The notes beneath the pieces are model-generated. The model had not been told where the DNA came from. It made no database searches and worked only from the letters and a program-made list of their open reading frames with translations. From Pseudomonas sp. S09G 359 (GTDB taxonomy: Bacteria; Pseudomonadota; Gammaproteobacteria; Pseudomonadales; Pseudomonadaceae), in assembly GCF_002843605.1 (NCBI RefSeq), contig NZ_CP025263.1, forward strand, positions 1,680,501 through 1,744,500: DNA of 64,000 nucleotides. Direction: 5' to 3'. A program made the translations under genes and the position numbers. Positions 52,300 to 64,000 of this stretch are shown here, one piece after another (the stretch's first letter is position 1; each line of letters opens with the position of its first letter).

Positions 52300-53000
52300 A
52301 GCCACGCATTGAAGTGGTGGCCATCGACTGCCTGATGGTGCGTCTGTTCGAGGTGATCGCCGAAGCCAACATGCCGTGGATGCTCGCCGCTACCCAGCGC
52401 CTGCGCAGCGGTTTTGGCGCGGCGCTGGTGGACCTGGTGCCGTCCTACACCACGCTGATGGTGCATTACGACCTCACCGCGCTCAGCCCGGCACAGGCAC
52501 GGGAGCTGATCGACCAGGCCCTGAGCGACCTGCAACCCCAGCGCCAAGGCAGCGGCCAGTGCCATGTGTTGCCGGTGTGGTACGACCTGAGCGTCGGCCC
52601 CGAGCTGACCGTGCTGGCCCAGCGCAGTGGCCTGGCCGTCAGCGAAGTGATCCGCCGCCACAGCGCCCACGAATACCAGGTGTTCGCCCTCGGCTTCGCC
52701 CCTGGCTTTGCCTTTATGGGGCTGGTGGATGAAATCCTCGCCACGCCACGCCTCAATACCCCGCGTAAACGCGTGGCGGCCGGTAGCGTGGGTATCGCCG
52801 AGCGGCAAACCGCCGCCTACCCGGTGGTCTCCCCCGGTGGCTGGAACCTGATCGGCCGCACCCCGGCAAAGCTGTTCGACCGCGAGCGCGACGGCTACAG
52901 CCTGATGCAACCGGGCGACACGGTGCGTTTTGAAGCGGTTGATCACGCCGAATTCATCAAACTGGGTGGCGATGACACGCCGTTGGAGGCGCAGGCATGA
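52296..53000 (+). CDS. pxpB: 5-oxoprolinase subunit B
   Basis: A 234-residue KipI/allophanate-hydrolase-subunit-1-like protein. Typical parts are [38 protein letters not shown], the core [17 protein letters not shown] and [17 protein letters not shown]. It forms the ATP-dependent oxoprolinase with PxpA and PxpC. Its ATG lies inside the pxpA stop and its own stop overlaps the pxpC start, so all three are translationally coupled. Confidence 0.96.
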   Translation: MKPRIEVVAIDCLMVRLFEVIAEANMPWMLAATQRLRSGFGAALVDLVPSYTTLMVHYDLTALSPAQARELIDQALSDLQPQRQGSGQCHVLPVWYDLSVGPELTVLAQRSGLAVSEVIRRHSAHEYQVFALGFAPGFAFMGLVDEILATPRLNTPRKRVAAGSVGIAERQTAAYPVVSPGGWNLIGRTPAKLFDRERDGYSLMQPGDTVRFEAVDHAEFIKLGGDDTPLEAQA

Positions 53001-53932
53001 GCCACTTGTTGATCGAGGCCAGCACGCCGCTGTGCCTGTTGCAGGACGCCGGCCGTTTTGGCGTACGACACCTGGGCGTAACCCAGGGCGGCGCACTGGA
53101 TTGGGTGTCGATGTCCTGGGCCAACTGGCTGCTGGGCAATGCGCTCGATGCGCCGGTGGTGGAAATCACCTTGGGCGGCTTTACCATTCAGGCCGAAGAC
53201 TACTGCCTGCTGGCCTTGGCCGGCGCGGACCTGGGTGCGTACATCGATGAGCGTGCGATTAGCCCGGGCCGCAGTTTTATCCTGCAAAAGGGCCAGCGGT
53301 TACGCTTTACCCAGCCGTTCACGGGCGCGCGGGCTTACCTGGCGGCACCCGGCGGGTTTGATGCGCCGGATGTGCTGGGCAGTTGCGCCACCGTTGTGCG
53401 TGAGGAGTTGGGCGGGGTGGATGGTTTCGGCAAGGCGCTGGCCGAAGGCGGGCGCTTGGCCTATTCCGGCACGGGCGGGGCGATGAAAGTGCTGACCACG
53501 CCGACGTTGCCTGCCAATGCCCCGCTGGATGTCATCGTCGGCGCACAGATCGGCCAGTTCAGCGGCCAGAGCCTGTTCGATGCCTTCAACAGCGACTGGG
53601 CCCTCGACAGCCGCGCCGACCGCATGGGCATGCGTCTGCTGGGCACGCCGTTGCAGTACCAGGGGCCGTCGTTGATCTCCGAAGGGATTCCGCTGGGAGC
53701 GATCCAGGTGCCGCCGGATGGGCAGCCGATTGTGTTGCTCAATGATCGGCAGACCATCGGCGGTTACCCGCGCCTGGGGGCGTTGACGCCGTTGGCGCTG
53801 GCGCGGCTGGCGCAGTGTCTGCCGGGAGAGAAGGTCAGGTTGGCGCCGGTGGTGCAGGAGACGGCGCATCGGCAGCATATCGAGTATTTGCAGCGGTTCA
53901 CCACGGGCTCCCACATTGGATCTCCAGCATGA
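52997..53932 (+). CDS. pxpC: 5-oxoprolinase subunit C
   Basis: A 311-residue KipA/allophanate-hydrolase-subunit-2-like protein: LLQDAGRFGVRHLGVTQGGALDWVSMSWANWLLGN, VEITLGGFTIQA, AYLAAPGGFDAPDVLGS, and the C-terminal GGYPRLGALTPLALARLAQ. It completes the oxoprolinase complex. No dedicated transporter follows; the next gene is convergent 13 nt away. Confidence 0.95.
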   Translation: MSHLLIEASTPLCLLQDAGRFGVRHLGVTQGGALDWVSMSWANWLLGNALDAPVVEITLGGFTIQAEDYCLLALAGADLGAYIDERAISPGRSFILQKGQRLRFTQPFTGARAYLAAPGGFDAPDVLGSCATVVREELGGVDGFGKALAEGGRLAYSGTGGAMKVLTTPTLPANAPLDVIVGAQIGQFSGQSLFDAFNSDWALDSRADRMGMRLLGTPLQYQGPSLISEGIPLGAIQVPPDGQPIVLLNDRQTIGGYPRLGALTPLALARLAQCLPGEKVRLAPVVQETAHRQHIEYLQRFTTGSHIGSPA

Positions 53933-53945
53933 ATGAGATCGGTGG

Positions 53946-55124
53946 TTATTTGGACAGGAAGCGCATCCCTTCCTCAAGCCCGCGCAGCGTCAGCGGATAC
54001 ATCTGATCCTCCACCAACTCCCGCACGATCCCCGTCGATGCCGTATACCCCCAGGTGTCTTTCGGATACGGGTTAATCCAGATCAGCTTCTTGTACTTGG
54101 CCATGAAGCGCTGCATCCACACATACCCCGGCTCCTCGTTCCAATGCTCGACACTGCCGCCGGCCTGGGTGATTTCATACGGCGCCATCGACGCATCGCC
54201 GATAAAGATCACTTTGTAGTCGGCGCCATACTTGTGCAGCAAATCCTGGGTCGAGGTGCGTTCCGAGGTGCGGCGTGCGTTGTTCTTCCACACCGATTCG
54301 TACACGAAGTTGTGGAAGTAGAAATATTCAAGATGCTTGAACTCGGTCTTGCACGCGGAGAACAGTTCTTCGCAGATCTTCACATGGGCGTCCATCGAGC
54401 CGCCGATATCGAACAGCAACAGCAGCTTGATGGTGTTACGCCGCTCCGGGCGCATCTGGATATTCAGCAACCCGGCGTCGCGGGCGGTGTGGTCGATGGT
54501 GCCATCGATATCCAGCTCCTCGGCCGCACCCTGGCGTGCGAATTTACGCAGGCGGCGCAAGGCGATCTTGATATTGCGCGTGCCCAGTTCAACCTGGTCG
54601 TCGAGGTTCTTGTACTCGCGCTGGTCCCAGACCTTCACGGCCTTGCCCTGGCGTTTGCCAGCATCGCCGACACGGATGCCTTCCGGGTTGTAGCCGCCGG
54701 AACCGAACGGGCTGGTGCCGCCGGTGCCGATCCATTTGTTGCCGCCGGCGTGGCGTTCCTTCTGTTCTTCCAGGCGTTTCTTGAACTCTTCGATCAGCTT
54801 GTCGAGGCCGCCGAGGGACTGGATCTGCGCGCGTTCCTCGTCGCTCAGCGAGCGTTCGAACTCCTTGCGCAGCCACTCTTCGGGGATCAGCGCCTGCAGG
54901 TGGTCGTCGAGCTTTTCGAGGCCATTGAAGTAGGCGCCGAACGCGCGGTCGAATTTGTCGAAGTGCCGTTCGTCCTTCACGAGGATCGCCCGGGCCAAGT
55001 AATAAAACTCGTCCATGTCGGCGAACACCACGCGCTGCTTGAGCGCGTTGATCAGGTCGAGCAGCTCGCGCACCGACACCGGCACCTTGGCGGCACGCAT
55101 TTCATTGAACAGGTTGAGCAGCAT
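53946..55124 (-). CDS. VWA-domain protein, CoxE-like
   Basis: A 392-residue protein of the type paired with MoxR ATPases. The N-terminal helical part (MLLNLFNEMRAAKVPVSVRELLDLINALKQ) is followed by a flexible Gly-rich stretch (GGNKWIGTGGTSPFGSGGYNPEG). The C-terminal VWA fold has the metal-adhesion motif DIGGSMD at residues 239-245. It starts inside the stop of the ATPase gene (TGATG). Together they probably form a chaperone-like machine that inserts metals or remodels protein complexes. The target is unknown. Confidence 0.93.
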   Translation of the reverse strand: MLLNLFNEMRAAKVPVSVRELLDLINALKQRVVFADMDEFYYLARAILVKDERHFDKFDRAFGAYFNGLEKLDDHLQALIPEEWLRKEFERSLSDEERAQIQSLGGLDKLIEEFKKRLEEQKERHAGGNKWIGTGGTSPFGSGGYNPEGIRVGDAGKRQGKAVKVWDQREYKNLDDQVELGTRNIKIALRRLRKFARQGAAEELDIDGTIDHTARDAGLLNIQMRPERRNTIKLLLLFDIGGSMDAHVKICEELFSACKTEFKHLEYFYFHNFVYESVWKNNARRTSERTSTQDLLHKYGADYKVIFIGDASMAPYEITQAGGSVEHWNEEPGYVWMQRFMAKYKKLIWINPYPKDTWGYTASTGIVRELVEDQMYPLTLRGLEEGMRFLSK

Positions 55125-55969
55125 CAGCGGTTACCGCGACGGCTCATGAACGCCAGCCGTTCCAGCAGTTGCACGTCTTGCTCGTTTTTTACCAAGGCAC
55201 CGGCCAGGGGCGGGATGGCCTTGGTGGGGTCGCGCTCGCGCAGCACGGCCTCGCCGATATTGTCGGCCATCAGCAGTTTGAGCCAGTCGACCAGTTCGGA
55301 GGTGGACGGCTTTTTCTTCAGGCCCGGTACCTTGCGCACGTCGAAGAACACGTCCAGCGCTTCGCTGACCAGGTCCTTCTTGATGTCGGGATAGTGCACA
55401 TCGACGATCTTTTGCAGGGTAGTACGGTCGGGGAAGGCGATGTAGTGGAAGAAGCAGCGGCGCAGGAACGCGTCCGGCAGCTCTTTTTCGTTGTTGGAGG
55501 TAATGATGATGATCGGGCGTTTCTTGGCCTTGATGGTCTCGTCGATTTCGTAGACGTAGAACTCCATCTTGTCGAGTTCTTGCAGCAGGTCGTTGGGGAA
55601 CTCGATGTCGGCCTTGTCGATTTCATCGATCAGCAGGATCACCCGCTCTTCAGACTCGAACGCTTCCCAGAGCTTGCCCTTCTTCAGGTAATTGCGCACG
55701 TCGTGCACTTTGTCCACGCCCAGCTGCGAGTCGCGCAGGCGGCTGACCGCGTCGTACTCATAAAGGCCCTGATGCGCCTTGGTAGTGGACTTGATGTGCC
55801 AGGTGATCAGCTTGGCACCGAAGGATTCGGCCAGTTGCTCGGCGAGCATGGTCTTGCCGGTACCGGGCTCGCCCTTGACCAGCAACGGTCGCTCCAGGGT
55901 GATGGCGGCGTTGACGGCCAGCTTCAGGTCATCGGTAGCCACATAGGCCTGGGTGCCTTCGAACTTCAT
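55124..55969 (-). CDS. MoxR-family AAA+ ATPase
   Basis: A 281-residue AAA+ ATPase. Walker A is GEPGTGKT (residues 33-40), Walker B ILLIDEIDKAD (111-121), sensor 1 IIIITSNN and the arginine finger region DAFLRRCFFHYI. These match the MoxR/APE2220-like branch. In this branch the ATPase works with a VWA protein in cofactor insertion or complex assembly. The VWA partner is the next gene and is coupled by a 1-bp stop/start overlap. Confidence 0.95.
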   Translation of the reverse strand: MKFEGTQAYVATDDLKLAVNAAITLERPLLVKGEPGTGKTMLAEQLAESFGAKLITWHIKSTTKAHQGLYEYDAVSRLRDSQLGVDKVHDVRNYLKKGKLWEAFESEERVILLIDEIDKADIEFPNDLLQELDKMEFYVYEIDETIKAKKRPIIIITSNNEKELPDAFLRRCFFHYIAFPDRTTLQKIVDVHYPDIKKDLVSEALDVFFDVRKVPGLKKKPSTSELVDWLKLLMADNIGEAVLRERDPTKAIPPLAGALVKNEQDVQLLERLAFMSRRGNR

Positions 55970-56068
55970 CGGTGTTTCCTCGCATTCATCAATGCCCGGA
56001 CTATACCGCGCAGCCCCGGCGACTGTGAACGCAGACGGGTTATTCAGTCTCTGAATGACCGGTCAAGG

Positions 56069-57145
56069 TCAGTCCGCCGAGGGCTTGGGCTGTTCATAGC
56101 GTGCATTGAACGCTTGGATGAAGCCGTTGCGCAAAATCGCCAAAAACGCAGAGAACGCGCTGACATCTTGCTGATGCACGCTGCCACTCAGTTCGACGCG
56201 GGTGGCGAACTGATTCTTCGCCTGGTTTTTCAGCACCGTCTCGCTGGCGCCGACCACGGCTTCCCAGATGGAACGGAAGATATTCTTGTCCTTGTTTTCC
56301 ACGTCCTGCTGCCAGTCGAACACCTCTACATCGCGCAGCAAGGGCTTGATATAGCCGGTCAGCTGGCCTTTTTCGGCCTGGGCTTCAATCACCACGTCGC
56401 CGGTGCCGGCCTTGAAGTCGAACTTGCCGTAGGCCGAGGCAAAGTCGTTCATGCGCTTGAGCTGCAGATCCTTGGCGCGGAAGCGGAATTCGAAGTTTTC
56501 GAAATTGCTCAGCGGGTCGAAGGTGGCGGTGGCTTCCAGCGGCGCCTGGCCCTGGAGCAGAGCCTTGCCTTCAAAGCGTGCGTCGCGCTTGCCTTTGACG
56601 TCGACCACGTTGGTCAGGTTGTAGAAGCTGGCATTCACCGAGGTGGCGTTTATATTCACCGGCGGCTTGGAGTTGAAGTTGTGGAAGGCGATTTTGCCGT
56701 CTTCGATGCGCACCTCATCCAGGGTGATGGGCGCCAGTTTGCTCAACTGCTCGCGCCAGTCCGTGCCTTTACCGGTCTGGGACGCCTGCTTGTTGGCGCC
56801 GCCGTCGACGAAGTTCACCTCGGGGTTGATAAAGCGCACCTTGGCCACTACCGCATGGTCGTACCACAGCGAATGCCAGCTCACCGCCAGGTCGATCAGC
56901 GGCGCCTTGACGAACGGTACGGGCACCTTGCCGTCGACCTTGATGATCTCCAGGCCATTGATCCTGTACGCGCCGCGCCAAAGGGCCAAGTCCACGTCGG
57001 TGACCTGGCCACGGTAGTCGCCCATGTCAGCGAGCTTGTCGTTGAGGTAGTTACGCACCAGGTAGGGCAGGGCGACACTGATGGCAACCAGCAATACCAG
57101 CACTCCGGCGACGGTCCATAGTGGCCAGCTGTAGCGACGTTTCAT
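56069..57145 (-). CDS. DUF748 (AsmA-like) envelope protein
   Basis: A 358-residue protein with one N-terminal membrane anchor ([24 protein letters not shown]) and a periplasmic, beta-rich repeat domain: [62 protein letters not shown]. These are the features of DUF748/AsmA-like proteins, which are linked to lipid movement across the periplasm. It is monocistronic and divergent from cysK. The specific role is unknown. Confidence 0.9.
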   Translation of the reverse strand: MKRRYSWPLWTVAGVLVLLVAISVALPYLVRNYLNDKLADMGDYRGQVTDVDLALWRGAYRINGLEIIKVDGKVPVPFVKAPLIDLAVSWHSLWYDHAVVAKVRFINPEVNFVDGGANKQASQTGKGTDWREQLSKLAPITLDEVRIEDGKIAFHNFNSKPPVNINATSVNASFYNLTNVVDVKGKRDARFEGKALLQGQAPLEATATFDPLSNFENFEFRFRAKDLQLKRMNDFASAYGKFDFKAGTGDVVIEAQAEKGQLTGYIKPLLRDVEVFDWQQDVENKDKNIFRSIWEAVVGASETVLKNQAKNQFATRVELSGSVHQQDVSAFSAFLAILRNGFIQAFNARYEQPKPSAD

Positions 57146-57267
57146 GGCGGTTCTCCTTGCATGTAGGAGATGGACTGTGCGGACGCGCCCAACGTTCCTC
57201 CGACTGGACGCTTTGCAGCACGAGGCATACCCTTGTGGCCTTGTTGAAATTGCCTAAAGGACCCGTC

Positions 57268-58242
<975 letters not shown>

Positions 58243-58253
58243 TGTAAGTCCTG

Positions 58254-58600
58254 GGGTGAACGGGCTTATTGTGGTGAGCAGGACTGCTGTGTTGAGCAGG
58301 CTTGTTGTGGTGAACAGGCCTGCTGCTGTGAGCAGGCTTATTGTGGTGAACAGGCCTGCTGCTGTGAGCAGGCTTGCTGTGGTGAACAGGCCTGCTGCTG
58401 TGAGCAGGCTTATTGTGGTGAGAGGGCTTGCTGTGGCGAGCGGGCTTGCCCGCGTTGGGCTGCGCAGCAGCCCCAATAGCCCCACCGCATTTTTCCAGAC
58501 TGAACACGGTGCCTGGTTTCAGGGCCGCTTCGCGCCCCAACGCGGGCAAGCCCGCTCGCCACAGCAAGCCCTCTCGGCACAACAAGCCTGCTCACCACAA
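58254..58600. repeat. REP-centred ladder with about ten left units of 18 bases
   Basis: Immediately after cysK come about ten direct 18-base units alternating between forms such as TGTGGTGAACAGGCCTGC and TGCTGTGAGCAGGCTTAT. They lead into the REP stem TGTGGCGAGCGGGCTTGCCCGCGTTGGG (58434-58461). The opposite arm (about 58532-58562) is followed by only three complementary units. The alternation suggests duplication of a 36-base dimer. The rest of the gap to the lpxO start at 58721 holds no gene that I can see. Confidence 0.9.
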
Positions 58601-58720
58601 TGTAATGTTTGATTTGTGTCAGCCGGTCAGCTCGGGCCTTCTGCATAATGGCCCAACTGTTTATCATGGCCGGCTGCTACGTCTGCTATTGGCCAGGCGC
58701 TTATTTCCAGGAGTTGCTGC

Positions 58721-59659
58721 ATGACCTTTTCGTTGGCCGCCAAGTTGTCGGTGTTGCTGTTGTTTATCGGCAGCACGCTGTATGTGCACCTGCGCGGCAA
58801 GGCCCGTTTGCCGATGTTGCGCCAGTTCGTCAACCATTCGGCGCTGTTCGCCCCGTATAACGCCTTGATGTACCTGTTTTCGGCAGTGCCGTCCAAACCG
58901 TACCTGGACCGCAGCAAGTTCCCGGAACTGGATGTACTCAAGGACAACTGGGAAGTGATCCGCGAAGAGGCCATGCACCTGTTCGACGAGGGTTACATCC
59001 GCGCCGCCGAAAAGAACAACGACGCCGGTTTCGGTTCGTTCTTCAAGAAGGGCTGGAAACGTTTCTACCTCAAGTGGTACGACAAACCCCTGCCATCGGC
59101 CGAGGCGCTGTGCCCGAAAACCGTGGCGCTGGTGAGCAGCATCCCTAACGTCAAGGGCGCGATGTTCGCGCTGTTGCCGGGCGGCAGCCACCTCAACCCG
59201 CACCGCGACCCGTTTGCCGGTTCGCTACGGTATCACCTGGGGTTGTCCACGCCGAATTCCGACGACTGCCGCATCTTCGTCGATGGCCAGGTCTACGCCT
59301 GGCGTGACGGTGAGGACGTAATGTTCGATGAAACCTACGTGCACTGGGTGAAGAACGAAACCGAGCAGACCCGCGTGATCCTGTTCTGCGACATCGAGCG
59401 CCCGCTGAGCAATCGCGTGATGACCCGCGTCAACCGCTGGGTCAGCAAGCAACTGGGCCGCGCGACCGCACCGCAGAACCTCGACGACGAACGCGTAGGC
59501 GGGATCAACCAGGCGTATGCCTGGAGCAAGACCTTCAGCGACAAGTTCAGCGGTCAGGTCAAGCAGTGGAAGCGCAAGCATCCGAAGGCGTACCGCATTG
59601 CGCGGCCGGTGTTGGCGGTGGTGGTGCTGGTGCTGCTGTGGAAGTGGCTGTTCGGCTGA
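58721..59659 (+). CDS. lpxO: Lipid A 2-hydroxylase (Fe2+/2-oxoglutarate dioxygenase)
   Basis: A 312-residue member of the aspartyl/asparaginyl beta-hydroxylase superfamily. An N-terminal membrane segment (LAAKLSVLLLFIGSTLYVHL) and a C-terminal one (ARPVLAVVVLVLLWKWLF) flank the cytoplasmic dioxygenase domain. Iron ligands fit His161-x-Asp163 and His208; the 2-oxoglutarate Arg fits Arg218 (TRVILFCDIERPLSN). LpxO adds a 2-hydroxyl to a lipid A acyl chain, altering outer-membrane properties. AGGAG lies 7 nt before the ATG. Confidence 0.93.
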   Translation: MTFSLAAKLSVLLLFIGSTLYVHLRGKARLPMLRQFVNHSALFAPYNALMYLFSAVPSKPYLDRSKFPELDVLKDNWEVIREEAMHLFDEGYIRAAEKNNDAGFGSFFKKGWKRFYLKWYDKPLPSAEALCPKTVALVSSIPNVKGAMFALLPGGSHLNPHRDPFAGSLRYHLGLSTPNSDDCRIFVDGQVYAWRDGEDVMFDETYVHWVKNETEQTRVILFCDIERPLSNRVMTRVNRWVSKQLGRATAPQNLDDERVGGINQAYAWSKTFSDKFSGQVKQWKRKHPKAYRIARPVLAVVVLVLLWKWLFG

Positions 59660-59680
59660 TCTGAAAGGTTAAACGCGGTC

Positions 59681-59779
59681 AAAATGTGGGAGGGGGCTTG
59701 CCCCCGATGGCGGTGTTTCAGTCACTGGATGTGTTGACTGATCCACTGCTATCGGGGGCAAGCCCCCTCCCACATTTGA
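59681..59779. repeat. REP pair
   Basis: AAAATGTGGGAGGGGGCTTGCCCCCGATGGC faces GCTATCGGGGGCAAGCCCCCTCCCACATTTG between the convergent lpxO and acnA genes; the spacer carries TTCAGTCACTGGATGTGTTGACTGA. It is a likely bidirectional terminator. Confidence 0.92.
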
Positions 59780-59792
59780 TCTCCAGTGTGCT

Positions 59793-62534
<2,742 letters not shown>

Positions 62535-62724
62535 GACGCGACTCCTTATGGTCCGCACGGCTACGGACCTGACGGGACGAACAGAGCTTTCAACTTAGCC
62601 CTGTTTTCATTAGCAGGCTAATAACTGGACTCTATCGCTGAGTCCAAGGTTCCGAACTCGGCTATCATGCGCGCGTTTTCATGACAGGCATTGCGCTACA
62701 GCAAGCCAGTTGCCAGGAGATCCA

Positions 62725-63801
62725 ATGAACACCCTTTTTATGCACTGCCGCCCGGGTTTTGAAGGCGAAGTCTGTTCCGAGATCGCGGAGCACGCCGCGC
62801 GCCTGAACGTTTCCGGCTACGCCAAGGCCAAGACCGGCAGCGCCTGCGCCGAATTCGTCTGCACCGAAGAAGACGGCGCCCAGCGCCTGATGCACGGCCA
62901 GCGCTTTGCCGAGCTGATCTTCCCGAGGCAGTGGGCGCGCGGGGTATTCATCGACCTGCCGGAAACCGACCGTATCAGCGTGATCCTTGCCCACCTGCGC
63001 GAGTTTCCCGTGTGCGGCAGCCTGTGGCTGGAGATGGTCGACACCAACGACGGCAAGGAACTGTCGAATTTCTGCAAGAAATTCGAAGTGCACCTGCGCA
63101 AAGCCTTGCTCAACGCCGGCAAGCTGGTCGACGACGCGAGCAAGCCGCGCCTGCTGCTGACCTTCAAAAGTGGCCGCGAAGTGTTCATGGGCCTGGCCGA
63201 GTCAAACAACTCGGCGATGTGGCCCATGGGCATCCCGCGCCTCAAGTTCCCGCGTGACGCGCCCAGCCGTTCGACGCTCAAGCTGGAAGAGGCCTGGCAC
63301 CACTTTATCCCCCGCGACCAGTGGGACGAGCGCCTACACGGCGACATGACCGGCGTCGACCTCGGCGCAGCCCCTGGTGGCTGGACCTGGCAGTTGGTCA
63401 ACCGTGGCATGCTGGTGACCGCCATCGACAACGGCCCCATGGCCGAAAGCCTGATGGACACTGGTTTGGTGCAACACCTGATGGCCGACGGCTTCACCTT
63501 CGTGCCCAAGCAGCCGGTGGACTGGATGGTCTGCGATATTGTCGAGAAACCGGCGCGCAACGCCGCCTTGCTGGAGACCTGGATCGGCGAAGGGCATTGC
63601 CGCGAGGCAGTGGTTAACCTCAAGCTGCCGATGAAGCAGCGTTACGCCGAGGTGAAGCGCCTGCTGGAGCGCATCGAAGACGGTTTCAAGGCGCGCGGCA
63701 TTCGCGTGGAGATCGGCTGCAAGCAGCTGTATCACGACCGCGAGGAAGTGACCTGCCACCTGCGTCGGCTGGTGGATGTCAAGAAACCCAAAAAACACTG
63801 A
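62725..63801 (+). CDS. rlmM: 23S rRNA (cytidine-2498-2'-O)-methyltransferase
   Basis: A 358-residue enzyme, formerly YgdE. The N-terminal THUMP-like part (MNTLFMHCRPGFEGEVCSEI) precedes a Rossmann methyltransferase domain with the SAM motif GVDLGAAPGGWTWQLV, DWMVCDIVEKPAR, and NLKLPMKQRY carrying the catalytic Lys, the K-D-K-E layout of 2'-O-methyltransferases. It modifies C2498 of 23S rRNA. AGGAG precedes the ATG at 62725. Confidence 0.96.
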   Translation: MNTLFMHCRPGFEGEVCSEIAEHAARLNVSGYAKAKTGSACAEFVCTEEDGAQRLMHGQRFAELIFPRQWARGVFIDLPETDRISVILAHLREFPVCGSLWLEMVDTNDGKELSNFCKKFEVHLRKALLNAGKLVDDASKPRLLLTFKSGREVFMGLAESNNSAMWPMGIPRLKFPRDAPSRSTLKLEEAWHHFIPRDQWDERLHGDMTGVDLGAAPGGWTWQLVNRGMLVTAIDNGPMAESLMDTGLVQHLMADGFTFVPKQPVDWMVCDIVEKPARNAALLETWIGEGHCREAVVNLKLPMKQRYAEVKRLLERIEDGFKARGIRVEIGCKQLYHDREEVTCHLRRLVDVKKPKKH

Positions 63802-63808
63802 TATCAAC

Positions 63809-63899
63809 CGTGGGAGCGGGCTTGCTCGCGAAAGCGGTATAACAGTCGAAATGTATGTTGAATGTGCCCGCGTCTTCGCGAGCAAGCCCGCTCCCACCT
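63809..63899. repeat. REP pair
   Basis: CGTGGGAGCGGGCTTGCTCGCGAAAGCGG faces CGTCTTCGCGAGCAAGCCCGCTCCCAC, between rlmM and tusA on the same strand. It could terminate the rlmM transcript just upstream of the tusA ribosome site. Confidence 0.9.
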
Positions 63900-63929
63900 G
63901 TTGAGCGGCGCCCGTTTCAGGAGTGATGT

Positions 63930-64000
63930 ATGAATCAGCCCCTCGATTTGCCTGCAGACGCCGTGCTCGACGCTACCGGCCTCAACTGCCCTGAGCCAGT
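63930..64000 (+). CDS. tusA: TusA sulfur-carrier protein, N-terminal part
   Basis: The first 23 codons of a gene that runs off the right edge: MNQPLDLPADAVLDATGLNC, then PEP. The CPEP motif carries the cysteine that receives sulfur from IscS for tRNA 2-thiouridine synthesis. AGGAG (63919-63923) lies 6 nt before the ATG. The neighbourhood rlmM-tusA is usual in pseudomonads. Confidence 0.9.
   Translation, partial: MNQPLDLPADAVLDATGLNCPEP

Noticed and set aside
55169..57121. 650-codon plus-strand frame across the MoxR and DUF748 genes
   Set aside because: It spans two real genes on the opposite strand and their gap, and has no recognisable domain.

Overview
The window reads as chromosome of a fluorescent Pseudomonas, most likely the P. 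fluorescens group. It is GC-rich and densely coded. It carries the typical hairpin REP elements of that group (GTGGGAGCGGGCTTG-type stems) in many gaps. It also carries Pseudomonas-style neighbourhoods: pobR/pobA, rnd-ycgL, ycgN, pxpABC, MoxR/VWA, cysK, lpxO, acnA/rlmM/tusA. No rRNA, tRNA, insertion sequence or CRISPR array is visible.

Layout. 1-3.3 kb: the end of a chemotaxis receptor, then a small defence/stability patch with two type II toxin-antitoxin pairs (higBA and parDE) around a membrane-anchored beta-propeller protein. 3.6-6.5 kb: a LysR regulator facing a translationally coupled pair of solute-binding protein and citrate-type MFS symporter. 7.1-14.9 kb: a GntR-led catabolic operon (SDR dehydrogenase, beta-keto acid cleavage enzyme, SMP-30 lactonase, two MFS transporters), a LysR gene and a hydroxymuconate-isomerase-like gene. 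15-22.3 kb: a LysR gene, a CynX-type transporter, a four-unit tandem array of a long palindromic repeat, then an aldehyde dehydrogenase plus ThDP decarboxylase pair with its LysR. 22.4-29.1 kb: an NmrA-like protein, a periplasmic metallo-beta-lactamase-fold hydrolase with LysR, and the p-hydroxybenzoate hydroxylase locus with a DHA2 exporter. 29.1-36.1 kb: a Cache protein, a cyclohexadienyl dehydratase, a glutamine-synthetase-like gamma-glutamylation enzyme, a methyltransferase, RNase D, YcgL and a 2-hydroxyacid dehydrogenase. 36.2-39.6 kb: an accessory gene for a 1088-residue effector. 39.6-53.9 kb: mostly conserved housekeeping and small membrane/periplasmic genes, ending with the 5-oxoprolinase operon. 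53.9-64 kb: VWA/MoxR, DUF748, cysK, lpxO, acnA, rlmM and the start of tusA.

The strongest candidate for something undescribed is the gene at 36262-39528. Its C-terminus carries a compact protein-kinase fold with every catalytic motif visible: a glycine-rich loop, a lysine, HND...N and DLD. Its first 50 residues fit the known rules for Pseudomonas type III secretion signals. A near-consensus hrp box (GGAACC-N16-aCACccA) lies 65 bases upstream. It is flanked by housekeeping genes and closes with a perfect 21-bp palindrome, and no immunity gene is apparent. I infer a type III-secreted, host-directed kinase effector.

A second theme is a family of ladder repeats at four loci (17.3-18.2, 32.5-32.8, 43.1-43.4, 58.25-58.6 kb). 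Each has a REP palindrome in the centre, extended on both sides by degenerate 17-18-base units that are copies of the REP stem. A third is the GntR-led cluster at 7.1-13.3 kb, whose enzyme set suggests a lactone to beta-keto acid to acetoacetate route with an unknown substrate.
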